Shown here: positions 8,637 to 17,028 of the stretch, piece by piece
Layout: every line of letters starts with the position of its first letter
How positions within the stretch are numbered: position 1 is the first letter of the stretch
DNA from: Palsa-504 sp963742795
Lineage (GTDB): Bacteria > Actinomycetota > Actinomycetes > Streptosporangiales > Streptosporangiaceae
Assembly (NCBI GenBank): GCA_963742795.1
Contig: CAVUNL010000028.1
Coordinates: 62,001 to 126,000, forward strand
Reading direction: 5' to 3'
Length of the DNA stretch: 64,000 nt
Notes under the pieces: model-generated
What the model saw: only the letters and a program-made list of their open reading frames with translations
Databases searched by the model: none
Told to the model about the DNA's origin: nothing
Translations under genes and position numbers: made by a program

Positions 8637-10079
8637 TCAGGTGGTCGCGGCGGCCTGCTGGAGCAGGCGCCACAGGTCCTCGACGTCGCCGCGTTCGGTG
8701 CGTTCGGCCCCGATCGAGACCCGGACCGACCAGGTGCCGTCCAGCAGGGACGGGGTGACCAAGGCCGCTCCCGACCGGTTGACCGAGTCCGCCCAGGCCA
8801 GGGTGTGCGCGTTCAGCGCGTCGGCGTCCACCACGGCGCCGGTGTCCGAGACCAGGCCCGCGGGCTCGTGCCGGAGCACGACGGTCTGCAGGGCGACCGG
8901 GGCCAGGACCCGCCAGCCGGGCGCGGACGAGACCTGCCCGGCGAGCCAGCGGGCGTGCTCCAGGTCCCGGCGCAGCCGGGCCCGGATGGCCTCCACCCCG
9001 TCCAGGCGAAGGTGGAACCACAGCTTGAGGGCACGGAACCGCCGGCCGAGCGGGATGCCCCAGTCCTTGTACTGGGTCACCTCGCCGTCGACGGCCGACC
9101 GGAGATAGGACGGGTTGGTCGACATGACCCGGATCAGGTGGGCCGGGTCGGCCACGTAGAGCAGCGCGCAGTCCAGCACCGTGCCCAGCCACTTGTGCGG
9201 GTTCCAGGCCAGCGAGTCCGCGCCTGCCACACCGTCGATCAGCCAGCGCATCTCCGGGAGCAGGAGCGCCGAGCCGGCCATCGCCGCGTCCACGTGCACC
9301 CACATCCCGTACTGGCGGGCCAGCGGGACGATCTGCGCGAGCGGGTCCACGGCCGTGGTGCCGGTCGTGCCGACGTTGACCACCACCGCGGCCGGGCGCC
9401 GGCCCTTTGCCACGTCCTCCTCGAGGATTTTGGCTAGAGCCTGCGGGCGCATGGCGTACGTGACCGGGTCGACATCGGCGAAGCGCAGATTGTCGCGGCC
9501 GAAGCCGGCCAGGGCGACCGCCTTGGCGATCGAGGAGTGCGCGTGCTCGGTGGTGTAGACGGTCAGCGGCGCGCTCTCGGCCTGCAGCCCGCCGCGGGCC
9601 TCGGAGTAGTTCGTCGCGCGCTCGCGCGCGGCGAGCAGGGCGACCAGGCACGCGCTGGAGGCGGTGTCCTGGATGACGCCCTTCCACGACTGGGGCAGCG
9701 CGGTCAGCTCGCGCAGCCACTCCACCACGACCTCCTCGACCTCGGTCAGCGCGGGAGCGGACTGCCAGGTGATGCCGAGCGCGCCGAGCCCCGAGGTGGC
9801 CAGGTCGCCCAGCACCGAAGCGAGGGACGCGTTGGACGGGAACCAGCCGAAGTAGCGAGGATGCTGAACCTGGGTTATCCCCGGGACGACGATGTCGCCG
9901 AGGTCGGCCAGCACCCGGGCGAACGGCTCGGCTTCCTCCGGAGCCCGGCCCGGCAGCTTGCCCGCCACCTCACCCGGCCCCACCTGTGCCTGAACCGGCA
10001 GCTGCGGGATCCGGGCCCGGTAGTCGGCAATCCAGTCGATAAGCTCATGGCCAGCGGCCCGGAACTCCTCAGGCCCCAT
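8637..10079 (-). CDS. Pyridoxal-dependent decarboxylase, aromatic-L-amino-acid decarboxylase type
   Basis: The 480-residue enzyme shows the group II PLP decarboxylase signature SLAWNPHKWLG with the PLP lysine, preceded by VHVDAAMAGSALL, TEHAHSSIAKA and NVGTTGTTAVDPL. The N-terminal HPRYFGWFPSNAS and ITWQSAPALTEVE resemble aromatic-amino-acid decarboxylases (Phe/Tyr/Trp/DOPA). It would convert an aromatic amino acid to the amine in the cytoplasm. The open frame runs far upstream, but the ATG at 10079 with a GGAAGG-like site fits the family start. It is followed upstream by an M24-like gene on the same strand. The exact substrate is not known. Confidence 0.88.
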   Translation of the reverse strand: MGPEEFRAAGHELIDWIADYRARIPQLPVQAQVGPGEVAGKLPGRAPEEAEPFARVLADLGDIVVPGITQVQHPRYFGWFPSNASLASVLGDLATSGLGALGITWQSAPALTEVEEVVVEWLRELTALPQSWKGVIQDTASSACLVALLAARERATNYSEARGGLQAESAPLTVYTTEHAHSSIAKAVALAGFGRDNLRFADVDPVTYAMRPQALAKILEEDVAKGRRPAAVVVNVGTTGTTAVDPLAQIVPLARQYGMWVHVDAAMAGSALLLPEMRWLIDGVAGADSLAWNPHKWLGTVLDCALLYVADPAHLIRVMSTNPSYLRSAVDGEVTQYKDWGIPLGRRFRALKLWFHLRLDGVEAIRARLRRDLEHARWLAGQVSSAPGWRVLAPVALQTVVLRHEPAGLVSDTGAVVDADALNAHTLAWADSVNRSGAALVTPSLLDGTWSVRVSIGAERTERGDVEDLWRLLQQAAATT

Positions 10080-10138
10080 ATCGCACCTTCCCCGTTTCTT
10101 TGGCCCGTCACGTAGCCCGGCGCGCAGCCTACCGGAGC

Positions 10139-11287
10139 TCAGCCCAGCTGCTGGAGACCTGGCGGGTAGGCATGCAGTCGCTCGGGTCCCTGCTCGGTGA
10201 CCAGGAGCAGTTCTCCGGTCTGGACGCCGGCCAGCCGGTCGCGGGTGACGACGTTGGGCTGCACGACCACGGTCATCCCGGCGGCCAGCGTGAAGTCGGG
10301 CGCGGACACCGGCCGGCCGGGAGCCGGCACCACCGGCGGGAGGTAGCCGCCGCCGAAGCCGTGGACCAGGTCGTCGACCGCGGTGAAGCCGGCCTGCCCG
10401 ATGACGGCCGCGGCGGCGGCCAGGTCCCGGGCCGTAGTGCCGGGGACCAGGTGCCGCGCGATAGCGTCGAACGCGGCGGCCGCGACGGCGTGGAGCTCGC
10501 GGTACAGCGCCGTCGGGGGCGCCCCGACGGTGAACGTGCGCAGGACCTGACCGGCGTACTCGGGCGCGGCCGCGGCGCTGATCTCGCAGCTGGCAACGTC
10601 GCGCGGGCGGATCACCCTGCCCGTCGGCCACTGGGCCGGCACGGCCAGGGCGGGCTCGTCCATGGCGGTGAGACCGAGGTAGTGGATGTGGTGCAACCCG
10701 CCCTGGGCGGTATAAGCCTCTTCGGTGCGGGCGAGCACCTCGTAGTCGGTCGCCCCGGGGCGCAGCGCGTCCGCGAGCGCCGCGAGCGCCGCATCGCTGA
10801 GCGCCGCACCGCGCCGCAAGGCCGCCATCTCCTCCCCCGACTTGACCAGCCGCAGCCCGGTATAGGCCGGGTTGAGGTCGACCACGTCGGGAACCTGCCC
10901 GGCCAAGAGCCGGTACTGATCGAACGGCAGGGCCCCGGCCACGCCGATCCTGCCGGGCAGCCTGCCCCGCGCGGCCATCAGGTCCAGCGCGGTCCCGACC
11001 GCGCGTGCGCCGGACCATTCGACCCGGGTCGCGGAAAGACGGCGAGCCTGCGGAACGTGGTTGAAGAACGAGACCAGGAGGACATCGTCTTCCGCCTCTG
11101 GCGCCACGACCAGAAGCGCCTCCCGGGTGACCGGCCACCCGGTCAGCCACGAGACCGCGCTCCCGGACCGGTTCGCGCCGTACACGAGTCCGTATGACGC
11201 TCCGCTGCGATCGAGTTCCCGGCCGAACGCGGCACGGCGCCGGCGCATTTCGGCAGCGGAGAACCCCAGCGCCTGGTCCGGTGACAT
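10139..11287 (-). CDS. M24 family (creatinase/Xaa-Pro aminopeptidase-like) protein
   Basis: The 382-residue protein has the two-domain creatinase plan: an N-terminal domain (ANRSGSAVSWLTGW, then VEWSGARAVGT) and a C-terminal pita-bread domain (GLRLVKSGEEMAALRRGAALSD, HHIHYLG, CEISAAAAPEYAGQVLRTF, DLVHGFGGGYLPP). Instead of the metal-ligand Asp-Gly-Asp pattern of aminopeptidases it has E-I-S followed by E-Y-A-G, which resembles metal-free creatinase-type members. It may therefore hydrolyse a small amidine or amide and not a peptide. The ATG at 11287 is used; it lies 59 bp upstream of the decarboxylase, probably one operon. The substrate is unknown. Confidence 0.75.
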   Translation of the reverse strand: MSPDQALGFSAAEMRRRRAAFGRELDRSGASYGLVYGANRSGSAVSWLTGWPVTREALLVVAPEAEDDVLLVSFFNHVPQARRLSATRVEWSGARAVGTALDLMAARGRLPGRIGVAGALPFDQYRLLAGQVPDVVDLNPAYTGLRLVKSGEEMAALRRGAALSDAALAALADALRPGATDYEVLARTEEAYTAQGGLHHIHYLGLTAMDEPALAVPAQWPTGRVIRPRDVASCEISAAAAPEYAGQVLRTFTVGAPPTALYRELHAVAAAAFDAIARHLVPGTTARDLAAAAAVIGQAGFTAVDDLVHGFGGGYLPPVVPAPGRPVSAPDFTLAAGMTVVVQPNVVTRDRLAGVQTGELLLVTEQGPERLHAYPPGLQQLG

Positions 11288-11406
11288 ACCTGAGATGCTG
11301 GACCACGGCTCGACCCGCCGCAACCGCAGGTCGCCGCGGCGGGCCCGGGGCTGCGCGCCGCTGCGGCGGGCCGGGATATCCGGGTTGACGGCGCGGGCGG
11401 GCCGGG

Positions 11407-12189
11407 ATGATGCTGGCGCCTGTGGCCGGCACCGGTGATCACGTACTGCGCAACCGCGCGGCCTGGGACCGGTGGGCGGCGGAGTACGCCGAGCCCGGCC
11501 TGCGGGGCTGGGCCCAGCCCGAGCCGGGCTGGGGCATCTGGGAAGTCCCCGAGGCGCGGGCAGGCGTCCTGCCCGCGGACCTGGCGGGCCGGGACACCGT
11601 CGAGCTGGGTTGCGGCACCGGGTACGTGTCGTCGTGGCTGGCCCGCCGCGGCGCGCGGGCGGTGGGCCTGGACAACTCCGCGGCGCAGTTGGCCACCGCC
11701 CGCCAGCTGCAGGACCGGTTCGGGCTCCGGTACCCGCTGATTCACGCCAGCGCTGAGCAGGCGCCACTGGCCGACGCCCGCTTCGACCTGGCCATCTCGG
11801 AGTACGGCGCCAGCATCTGGTGCGATCCCTACGCCTGGATCCCCGAGGCGGCCCGGCTGCTGCGCCCCGGCGGGCAGCTGATCTTCCTGGTGAACTCGGC
11901 GCTGCTCATGCTCGCCGTCCCCGACGAGGACGACCGGCCTGCGACCGAGCGGCTGCTGCGGCCCTACTTCGGCATGCACCGGTTCGAGTGGCCGGGCGAT
12001 GAGTCGGTGGAGTTCCACCTGGGCCACGGCGAGATGATCCGGCTGCTGCGCGGCTGCGGCCTGGACGTCGAGGACCTTCTGGAGCTCCGGCCCGACCCGG
12101 ACGCGACCACCCGGTATCCGTTCGTCACCCTGGAGTGGGCGCGGCAATGGCCCTGCGAGGAAGTCTGGAAGGCCCGCAAGCCCAGGTAA
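11407..12189 (+). CDS. Class I SAM-dependent methyltransferase
   Basis: The 260-residue protein carries motif I VELGCGTGYVSSWLARRGA, the acidic loop AVGLDNSAAQL, HASAEQAPLADARFDLAISEYGASIW and the post-motif EAARLLRPGGQLIFLVNS, the Methyltransf_11 order. Its family members methylate small molecules; the substrate is unknown. It is transcribed divergently from the M24 gene, with 119 bp between the starts, and converges on the YjbR gene. Confidence 0.85.
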   Translation: MMLAPVAGTGDHVLRNRAAWDRWAAEYAEPGLRGWAQPEPGWGIWEVPEARAGVLPADLAGRDTVELGCGTGYVSSWLARRGARAVGLDNSAAQLATARQLQDRFGLRYPLIHASAEQAPLADARFDLAISEYGASIWCDPYAWIPEAARLLRPGGQLIFLVNSALLMLAVPDEDDRPATERLLRPYFGMHRFEWPGDESVEFHLGHGEMIRLLRGCGLDVEDLLELRPDPDATTRYPFVTLEWARQWPCEEVWKARKPR

Positions 12190-12250
12190 ACCAGGGCCGT
12201 CGCCGACCGCCGGCACGGGTCGTCCTCCTCGTGGTTGCGGGCTGGGGTGC

Positions 12251-12637
12251 TTAGCGGTTGAGGAACTGGCTCACCAGGGCGGGCGGCGCGCAGGCCAGCC
12301 AGCCGTCGGTCACCGCCTCCCGCAGCGCCGGCGCGGAGACCTTCCGCAGCTGGATCAGGACCGCGGAGAACCCGTCGAAGTGGGAGATGGTGAAGAACGC
12401 CTCGGGATGGGCGGCGAGCACGGCCTCCTTCTCGCCCAGGTCCTCCACGCGGACGGCCAGGATCGGCCCGTCCGGCGGAGTCTGCTCGCCGAACCGCCTC
12501 AGATCTGCCTTGCTGAACGGGCGTTCCCAGGCGAAGGCCTTGCGCGCGACGAACCAGGTCCGGTTGCCGTGCCGCTCGTCTTCGGTCACGTCGGGCAGCC
12601 GCATAGCCAGCTCGGCCACGTCGTCTATAGTCGCCAC
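12251..12637 (-). CDS. MmcQ/YjbR family DNA-binding protein
   Basis: The 128-residue protein matches the YjbR (CyaY-like fold) family: ALRLPDVTEDERHGNRTWFVARKAFAWERPF at the N-terminus, GPILAVRVEDLGEKEAVLAAHPEAFFTISHFDGF in the middle and LREAVTDGWLACAPPALVSQF at the end. Family members are small cytoplasmic proteins thought to bind DNA, with no known precise role. The start is GTG at 12637. Confidence 0.85.
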   Translation of the reverse strand: MATIDDVAELAMRLPDVTEDERHGNRTWFVARKAFAWERPFSKADLRRFGEQTPPDGPILAVRVEDLGEKEAVLAAHPEAFFTISHFDGFSAVLIQLRKVSAPALREAVTDGWLACAPPALVSQFLNR

Positions 12638-12657
12638 ACTCGTACGGTAACTGCCGG

Positions 12658-12924
12658 AACAAGAGCTTCGCCGCGATCGCCGGGACCGGCCGGCTCGCCG
12701 ACGGCGACGCGGGTGCGGCCATCCATCCCGCCGTGGCGCCCGCGCCCGGCGACATCGTTGTCACCAAGCGCCGGGTCTCCGCGTTCACCGGCAGCGACCT
12801 GGAGGTCGTGCTGCGAGCCGCGGGCATCGACCACCTGGTGCTGACCGGCATCGCCACCAGCGGCGTGGTGCTCTCGACCCTGCGCCAGGCCGCCGACCTG
12901 GACTACCGGCTCACCGTGTGCTAG
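12658..12924 (+). pseudogene. Isochorismatase-family cysteine hydrolase fragment
   Basis: The frame reads NKSFAAIAGTGRLADGDAGA and continues through VVTKRRVSAFTGSDLEVVL, LVLTGIATSGVVLSTLRQAADLDYRLTV, the core and cis-peptide region of cysteine hydrolases. The usual N-terminal 60 residues (including the first catalytic Asp) are missing, and the frame stops at Cys-stop where the family has about 60 more residues. In families of this fold GIATSGVV holds the place of the catalytic Cys, and here it reads Ser. The right end lies 8 bp before a 16-bp palindromic repeat that also ends the MFS gene. It is a remnant of a gene lost at both ends. Confidence 0.75.
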
Positions 12925-12931
12925 GGCGCGG

Positions 12932-12947
12932 TGAAACCCGGGTTTCA
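12932..12947. repeat. 16-bp palindromic repeat TGAAACCCGGGTTTCA (copy 1)
   Basis: The perfect palindrome TGAAACCCGGGTTTCA is flanked by GCGG on the left and TCC on the right. On the minus strand its first three bases give the TGA stop of the MFS gene. Two more copies, one with a single mismatch, lie inside the miaB coding region at 60186-60233. Confidence 0.85.
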
Positions 12948-14393
12948 TCCCATTGGGGCTGGGGCTGGGGATGGGGATGGGGCTCGGGACGAGCGGCGGA
13001 GGGCTAGGGCGGTGAGGGCGCCTAGGACGGATAGGCCCGCTGCTACGGCCAGGGCCGGGCGGTAACCGCTGGTGACGGCGGTGGCGGAGGCCAGGCTGCC
13101 GTGGGCGTTGAACACGGTGGTGGCGACCGCGATCCCGAACACGGCACCGAACTGCTGCATGGTGTTCAGCACGCCCGCGGCCTTGCCCAGCGACGACGGG
13201 CTGACCGCGTTCAGGCCGGCGGCCGAGACGGACGGGAGGGCCATCGAGATGCCGATGCCGGCGATGAGGAGCGGGGCGACGTAGGCCCCGTAGCCCGCGG
13301 AGCGGGCGGCCAGGGACACGATCCAGGCGAAGCCGGCCGCCTGCAACAGCAGGCCCGGGACGATCAGCGGGCGAGCGCCGATCTTGTCCGAGGCCAGGCC
13401 CGCGATCGGCGCGATGATCATCGGCATGGCGGTCCAGGGCAGGAAGCGCAGCCCGGTGCCCAGCGGCGAGTCTCCCAGCGCGAACTGGAAGTACTGGCTG
13501 GTGAGGAACGCCGCCGAGTAGATCGCCGCGGCCATCAGGAACTGCGTGGCGACCGCCGCGGAGAAGGTGCGCGACCGGAACAGCCCGAGCGGGATCATCG
13601 GCTCGGCGGTACGCCGCTCCCAGGCCACGAAGGCGCCGACCGCCGCCAGGCCCGCGACCAGCCCGGTCAGGGCCTGGGCACTCCCCCAGCCGTCCTGGCC
13701 CGCCTGGACCAGACCCCAGGTCAGGCCGCCGACGCCGGCCGCGACGAGGACCAGCGCGGGCAGGTCGAGCCGGGACGCGGGGCCCCGGCTGTCGGGCAGG
13801 CGCAGCCAGGATCCGGCCACCGCGGCCACGCCCACCGGCACGTTGACCCAGAAGATCCAGTGCCAGTCCAGGCCCTGGGTGACCGCCCCGCCGATCAGCG
13901 GGCCGCTGGCGACGGCCAGCCCGGCCACGCCGCCCCAGATGCCGATCACGGCGCCGCGCCGCTCGGCCGGGAAGGCCGAGGTCAGCAGGGTCAGGCCGAG
14001 GGGCATGATGATGGCGGCGCCGATGCCCTCGACCGCGCGGCAGGCGATCAGCGCCCCGACGTTCGGGGCCAGCGCGCAGGCGGCCGAGGCCACCGTGAAC
14101 ACGCACAGGCCGATCAGGTACATGCGGCGCCGCCCGATCAGGTCGCCGAGCGCGGCGGCGGTGATGATGCCGGCCCCGAAGGCCAGCACGTAGGCGTTGA
14201 CCGTCCACTGCAGGGTCCCGACGTTCCCGCCCAGGTCGCGGTGGATGGAGGGCAGCGCGGTCACCACGACCAGGGTGTCCAGTGCCACCATGAAGTAGGC
14301 CACCGAGGTGAGCAGCACGGTCAGGACCCGGCCGGAGGCACCGGGACCTGCCTGCTCGGCACGCGCGGCGGCGACGTTGATTGTGTCAGTCAT
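12945..14393 (-). CDS. MFS transporter, DHA2 (EmrB/QacA) drug-exporter family
   Basis: The 482-residue protein has about 14 membrane segments, with the family motifs VALDTLVVVTALPSIHRDLG near residue 37, LGDLIGRRRMYLIG (motif A), CRAVEGIGAAIIMPLGL and GPLIGGAVTQGLDWHWIFWVNVP (motif C region) in the N-half. Members export drugs or metabolites by proton antiport. The C-terminus is a short Ser/Pro/Ala tail encoded by 6-bp repeats (12956-12988) and ends at a palindromic repeat. The start at 14393 faces the ECF sigma factor gene across a block of tandem repeats. Confidence 0.9.
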   Translation of the reverse strand: MTDTINVAAARAEQAGPGASGRVLTVLLTSVAYFMVALDTLVVVTALPSIHRDLGGNVGTLQWTVNAYVLAFGAGIITAAALGDLIGRRRMYLIGLCVFTVASAACALAPNVGALIACRAVEGIGAAIIMPLGLTLLTSAFPAERRGAVIGIWGGVAGLAVASGPLIGGAVTQGLDWHWIFWVNVPVGVAAVAGSWLRLPDSRGPASRLDLPALVLVAAGVGGLTWGLVQAGQDGWGSAQALTGLVAGLAAVGAFVAWERRTAEPMIPLGLFRSRTFSAAVATQFLMAAAIYSAAFLTSQYFQFALGDSPLGTGLRFLPWTAMPMIIAPIAGLASDKIGARPLIVPGLLLQAAGFAWIVSLAARSAGYGAYVAPLLIAGIGISMALPSVSAAGLNAVSPSSLGKAAGVLNTMQQFGAVFGIAVATTVFNAHGSLASATAVTSGYRPALAVAAGLSVLGALTALALRRSSRAPSPSPAPAPMG

Positions 14394-14488
14394 GCTCAGG
14401 TAGACACGGGCCGGCCGGCGAAGGGCCGGCCGGTGAGCGCCCGGTTCGTGGCGCGGACGGTGTCTATACCGGTGAGCAGGTCAGGCAC

Positions 14489-14596
14489 GGGGCTGGTCTG
14501 GCCGCCTTCGGCGGCGGGGCTGGTCTGGCCGCCTTCGGCGGCGGGGCTGGTCTGGCCGCCTTCGGCGGCGGGGCTGGTCTGGCCGCCTTCGGCAGC
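14489..14596. repeat. Four tandem 27-bp units, each with a GCCGCC-TTC-GGCGGC hairpin
   Basis: Four head-to-tail 27-bp copies fill much of the gap between the MFS and sigma factor genes. Each unit contains the palindrome GCCGCCTTCGGCGGC, which would form a 5-6 bp stem with a small loop; the last copy has one change (GGCAGC). The array ends 35 bp before the sigma factor start. It is open in the plus frame as repeats of GLVWPPSAA, but no start signal supports translation. Confidence 0.85.
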
Positions 14597-14631
14597 GGGG
14601 CCTAAGGAAGAAGTGATGGTGGGAGGCGATC

Positions 14632-15633
14632 ATGGCCACGGATCTGATCGACCGCGCGCAGGCCGGAGACGGGCAGGCCTTCCGCGAGCTGGTCGAGCCC
14701 TACCAGCACGAGCTCGAGGTGCACTGCTACCGGATCCTGGGCTCGGCGCAGGACGCGCAGGACGCGATGCAGGAGACGCTGCTCGCGGCCTGGCGAGGCC
14801 TGGGCGGCTTCGAGCAGCGCAGTTCGCTGCGCACCTGGCTGTACCGGATCGCCACCACCCGCAGCCTGAACGCGCTGCGGTCGGCTAGCCGGCGCCCGCC
14901 CATGGACTGGCCCAACCCGGACGTCGACCCGCCCGAGCCCACCCGGCTGGGCGAGGTGTCCTGGCTCGAGCCGTACCCGGACCTGCTGCTGGCCGAGCTG
15001 CCCGACGACGCGCCCGGCCCGCAGGCGCGCTACGAGGCCCGGGAGGCGATCTCGCTGGCGTTCGTCACCGCGCTGCAACTCCTGCCGCCGCGGCAGCGCG
15101 CGGCCCTGATCCTGCGCGACGTGCTGGGCTTCGCGACCGCCGAGGCGGCGGAGATCCTGCAGGCCAGCGAGCAGTCGGTGGCCAGCGCGGTCAAGCGCGC
15201 CCGGGCCACCCTGGCCCGTGAGCTGCCGCCGCCCGGGCAGAAGCCCCCGGCCCCGCACTCGGACGCCGAGCAGCGGCTGGTGGCCCGGCTGACCCAGGCG
15301 TTCGAGGCGGCGGACGTAGACGCCATCGTGGCCCTGCTGACCGAGGACGCCTGGCTGCGGATGCCGCCGGTGCCGCTGGAATACCAGGGCCGGGAGCTGG
15401 CCACGCGGTTCTTCACCCTGGCCTTCCGCAACCGGCGCCGGTTCCGGCTGGTCCCCACCCGGGCCAACGGCCAGCCGGCCTTCGGCACGTACGTGTACGA
15501 CCGGCACGCCCCGGTGCTGCACGCCAACGGGCTGATCGTGCTGACCCTGGCCGGCGAGCGGATCAGCACGATCACCCGGTTCGACGCTAGTGTGCTGCCC
15601 CGCTTCGGGCTGCCCCGGTCGCTTCCGGGGTGA
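14632..15633 (+). CDS. ECF RNA polymerase sigma factor with C-terminal SnoaL-like domain
   Basis: The 333-residue protein has sigma-2 (FRELVEPYQHELEVHCYRILGSAQDAQDAMQETLLAAWRGL, residues 18-60), sigma-4 (LQLLPPRQRAALILRDVLGFATAEAAEILQASEQSVASAVKRARATL, about 146-193) and a C-terminal NTF2/SnoaL-like domain (RLTQAFEAADVDAIVALLTEDAWLRMPP). This matches the TIGR02960 SigX5-like group, where the extra domain replaces a classical anti-sigma factor as the regulator. The start at 14632 follows GGGAGGCG. The 27-bp hairpin repeats directly upstream may influence its mRNA. Confidence 0.9.
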   Translation: MATDLIDRAQAGDGQAFRELVEPYQHELEVHCYRILGSAQDAQDAMQETLLAAWRGLGGFEQRSSLRTWLYRIATTRSLNALRSASRRPPMDWPNPDVDPPEPTRLGEVSWLEPYPDLLLAELPDDAPGPQARYEAREAISLAFVTALQLLPPRQRAALILRDVLGFATAEAAEILQASEQSVASAVKRARATLARELPPPGQKPPAPHSDAEQRLVARLTQAFEAADVDAIVALLTEDAWLRMPPVPLEYQGRELATRFFTLAFRNRRRFRLVPTRANGQPAFGTYVYDRHAPVLHANGLIVLTLAGERISTITRFDASVLPRFGLPRSLPG

Positions 15634-15828
15634 CGAGCGGGCTCGGCCCCTCGGCCAGGTTCCCGGCTCGGGACGGGCCGAGCAGCGCGGGGATGACCGC
15701 GGCTGTTCGAGGTGTTCGGGCTGCCGGAAACCACGCTCCGTTCGGCACAAATGAAAAAGGGGCGGCGGGCGGCGGTCCGTGCGGCGGGGACCAGCTACGG
15801 CCTGCCCACCTAATACGAAACTTGAGTT

Positions 15829-15854
15829 GCGTAATCCTTGGTGTTCAATTACGC
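15829..15854. promoter_or_regulatory. Candidate TetR operator before the SRPBCC/epoxide hydrolase operon
   Basis: GCGTAAT and ATTACGC form an inverted repeat with 12 bp between the arms, about 40 bp before the TetR start at 15893. The AT-richer stretch around it looks like a promoter. Role as the autoregulatory operator is inferred from position. Confidence 0.4.
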
Positions 15855-15892
15855 TACGGAGGTAGCAGAATTCGGGCGGAAGGATACCGGGG

Positions 15893-16513
15893 ATGGGCGA
15901 GGCGGCGACGACTAGGCGCGGGCGGCCGCGGGACGGGGCGGTGGACCAGCGGGTGCTGAGCGCGGCCTGGGGGCTGCTGCACGCCGGCGGGTACGCGGCG
16001 CTGAACGTCGACGACGTGGCGGAGCGGGCCGGGGTGGCCAAGACCACCCTGTACCGGCGGTGGCCGACCAAGGATCACCTGGCCATCGCGGCCGCGGCGC
16101 AGGTCCTGGGCGAGGTCCCGATCCCCGACTCCGGCGACCTGCGGCGGGACCTGGCCGAGTTCGCCGGAGCCCTGGCCGAGAGCCTCAACCGGCTGCGCCT
16201 GGCGGGTCACTACGGGGGCGGGGCGTCGCCGGGCCTGGCCGCCGAGCTGGTCGCCGCGACCACCCGCCACCCCGACCTCGGCGAGGTGGTGCGCGCGCAG
16301 TACGCGGAGCGGCACGCCCTGGCCCGGGCCCGGCTGGAGCGCGCCGTCGAGCGGGAGGCCCTCCGTCCCGACCTCGACCCGGGCCTGCTGATCGACCAGC
16401 TGGTCGGGCCGATCTACTACCGGATCCTGATCTCCGGCGCGCCCGCCGACCGCGGGTACGCCGAGCGCCTGGTCGAGGCACTGCTCGACGGCGCGTTCGT
16501 CTCAAAGGAGTAA
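15893..16513 (+). CDS. TetR/AcrR family transcriptional regulator
   Basis: The 206-residue protein has the N-terminal HTH (RVLSAAWGLLHAGGYAALNVDDVAERAGVAKTTLYRRWPTKDHL, residues 20-62) and a TetR_C-type ligand domain (LAEFAGALAESLNRLRLAGH, then ALLDGAFVSKE at the end). It is the first gene of a tight three-gene run with an SRPBCC protein (4-bp gap) and an epoxide hydrolase (1-bp gap), and likely represses that operon through the inverted repeat upstream. Confidence 0.9.
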   Translation: MGEAATTRRGRPRDGAVDQRVLSAAWGLLHAGGYAALNVDDVAERAGVAKTTLYRRWPTKDHLAIAAAAQVLGEVPIPDSGDLRRDLAEFAGALAESLNRLRLAGHYGGGASPGLAAELVAATTRHPDLGEVVRAQYAERHALARARLERAVEREALRPDLDPGLLIDQLVGPIYYRILISGAPADRGYAERLVEALLDGAFVSKE

Positions 16514-16517
16514 GACC

Positions 16518-17027
16518 ATGCGCAAGAAGCTGTTTGCGGCGCTGGCCGCGATGGCGGCGATCCTGGCCGGTTACGGCGTCTACACCAACGTCAGCCCGTA
16601 CACGCTGGAGTCCTCGATCCAGATCCGGGCCACGCCGCAGCAGGTGTGGGCGGTGCTGGCCGACACGGCCGACTACCCGGCGTGGAATCCGTTCATCGTC
16701 TCGTCCGGCGGCGACGTCCGGGTCGGGGCCACGCTGACCAACGTCATGCACGACGCGACCGGGAACACCACCTTCACCCCGACCGTCCTGGCCGTCGAGC
16801 CGGGCCGCGAGCTGCGCTGGATCGGCCGGGTCGGACCGGGCGGGATCTTCGACGGCGAGCACACCTTCACCATCACGCAGATCAGGCCGGGCGTCGTGCT
16901 GTTCACCCAGCGCGAGGACTTCACCGGCGTGGCGGTCCCGTTCTACGAGCACTGGCTGCACACCGATACGCTGCCGATGTTCGGGGCGATGAACGCCGCA
17001 CTGGCGCACCGGGTGACGGGAGGCTGA
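16518..17027 (+). CDS. Membrane-anchored SRPBCC (START/Bet v1-like) domain protein
   Basis: The 169-residue protein starts with a hydrophobic anchor or signal (LFAALAAMAAILAGYGVYT), then a polyketide-cyclase/START-like fold: LESSIQIRATPQQVWAVLADTADYPAWNPFIV, FTPTVLAVEPGRELRWIGRVGPGGIFDGEHTF. Such domains hold hydrophobic ligands or act as cyclases or ATPase co-chaperones. Here it is likely outside or at the membrane. The start at 16518 follows AAAGGAG of the TetR gene end. It is translationally linked to the epoxide hydrolase downstream. Confidence 0.8.
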   Translation: MRKKLFAALAAMAAILAGYGVYTNVSPYTLESSIQIRATPQQVWAVLADTADYPAWNPFIVSSGGDVRVGATLTNVMHDATGNTTFTPTVLAVEPGRELRWIGRVGPGGIFDGEHTFTITQIRPGVVLFTQREDFTGVAVPFYEHWLHTDTLPMFGAMNAALAHRVTGG

Positions 17028-17028
17028 C

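Noticed and set aside
10080..11432. Upstream extension of the 8637 decarboxylase frame
   Set aside because: The frame overlaps the M24 gene on the same strand and has no family match; the ATG at 10079 fits the family start.
14489..14596. CRISPR array
   Set aside because: Units are adjacent with no spacers, so it is a simple tandem repeat.
13101..14888. Long plus-strand open frame opposite the MFS gene
   Set aside because: It is the antisense shadow of the MFS coding sequence; composition is Gln/Arg/Gly-rich with no family, and it runs into the tandem repeats and sigma factor.
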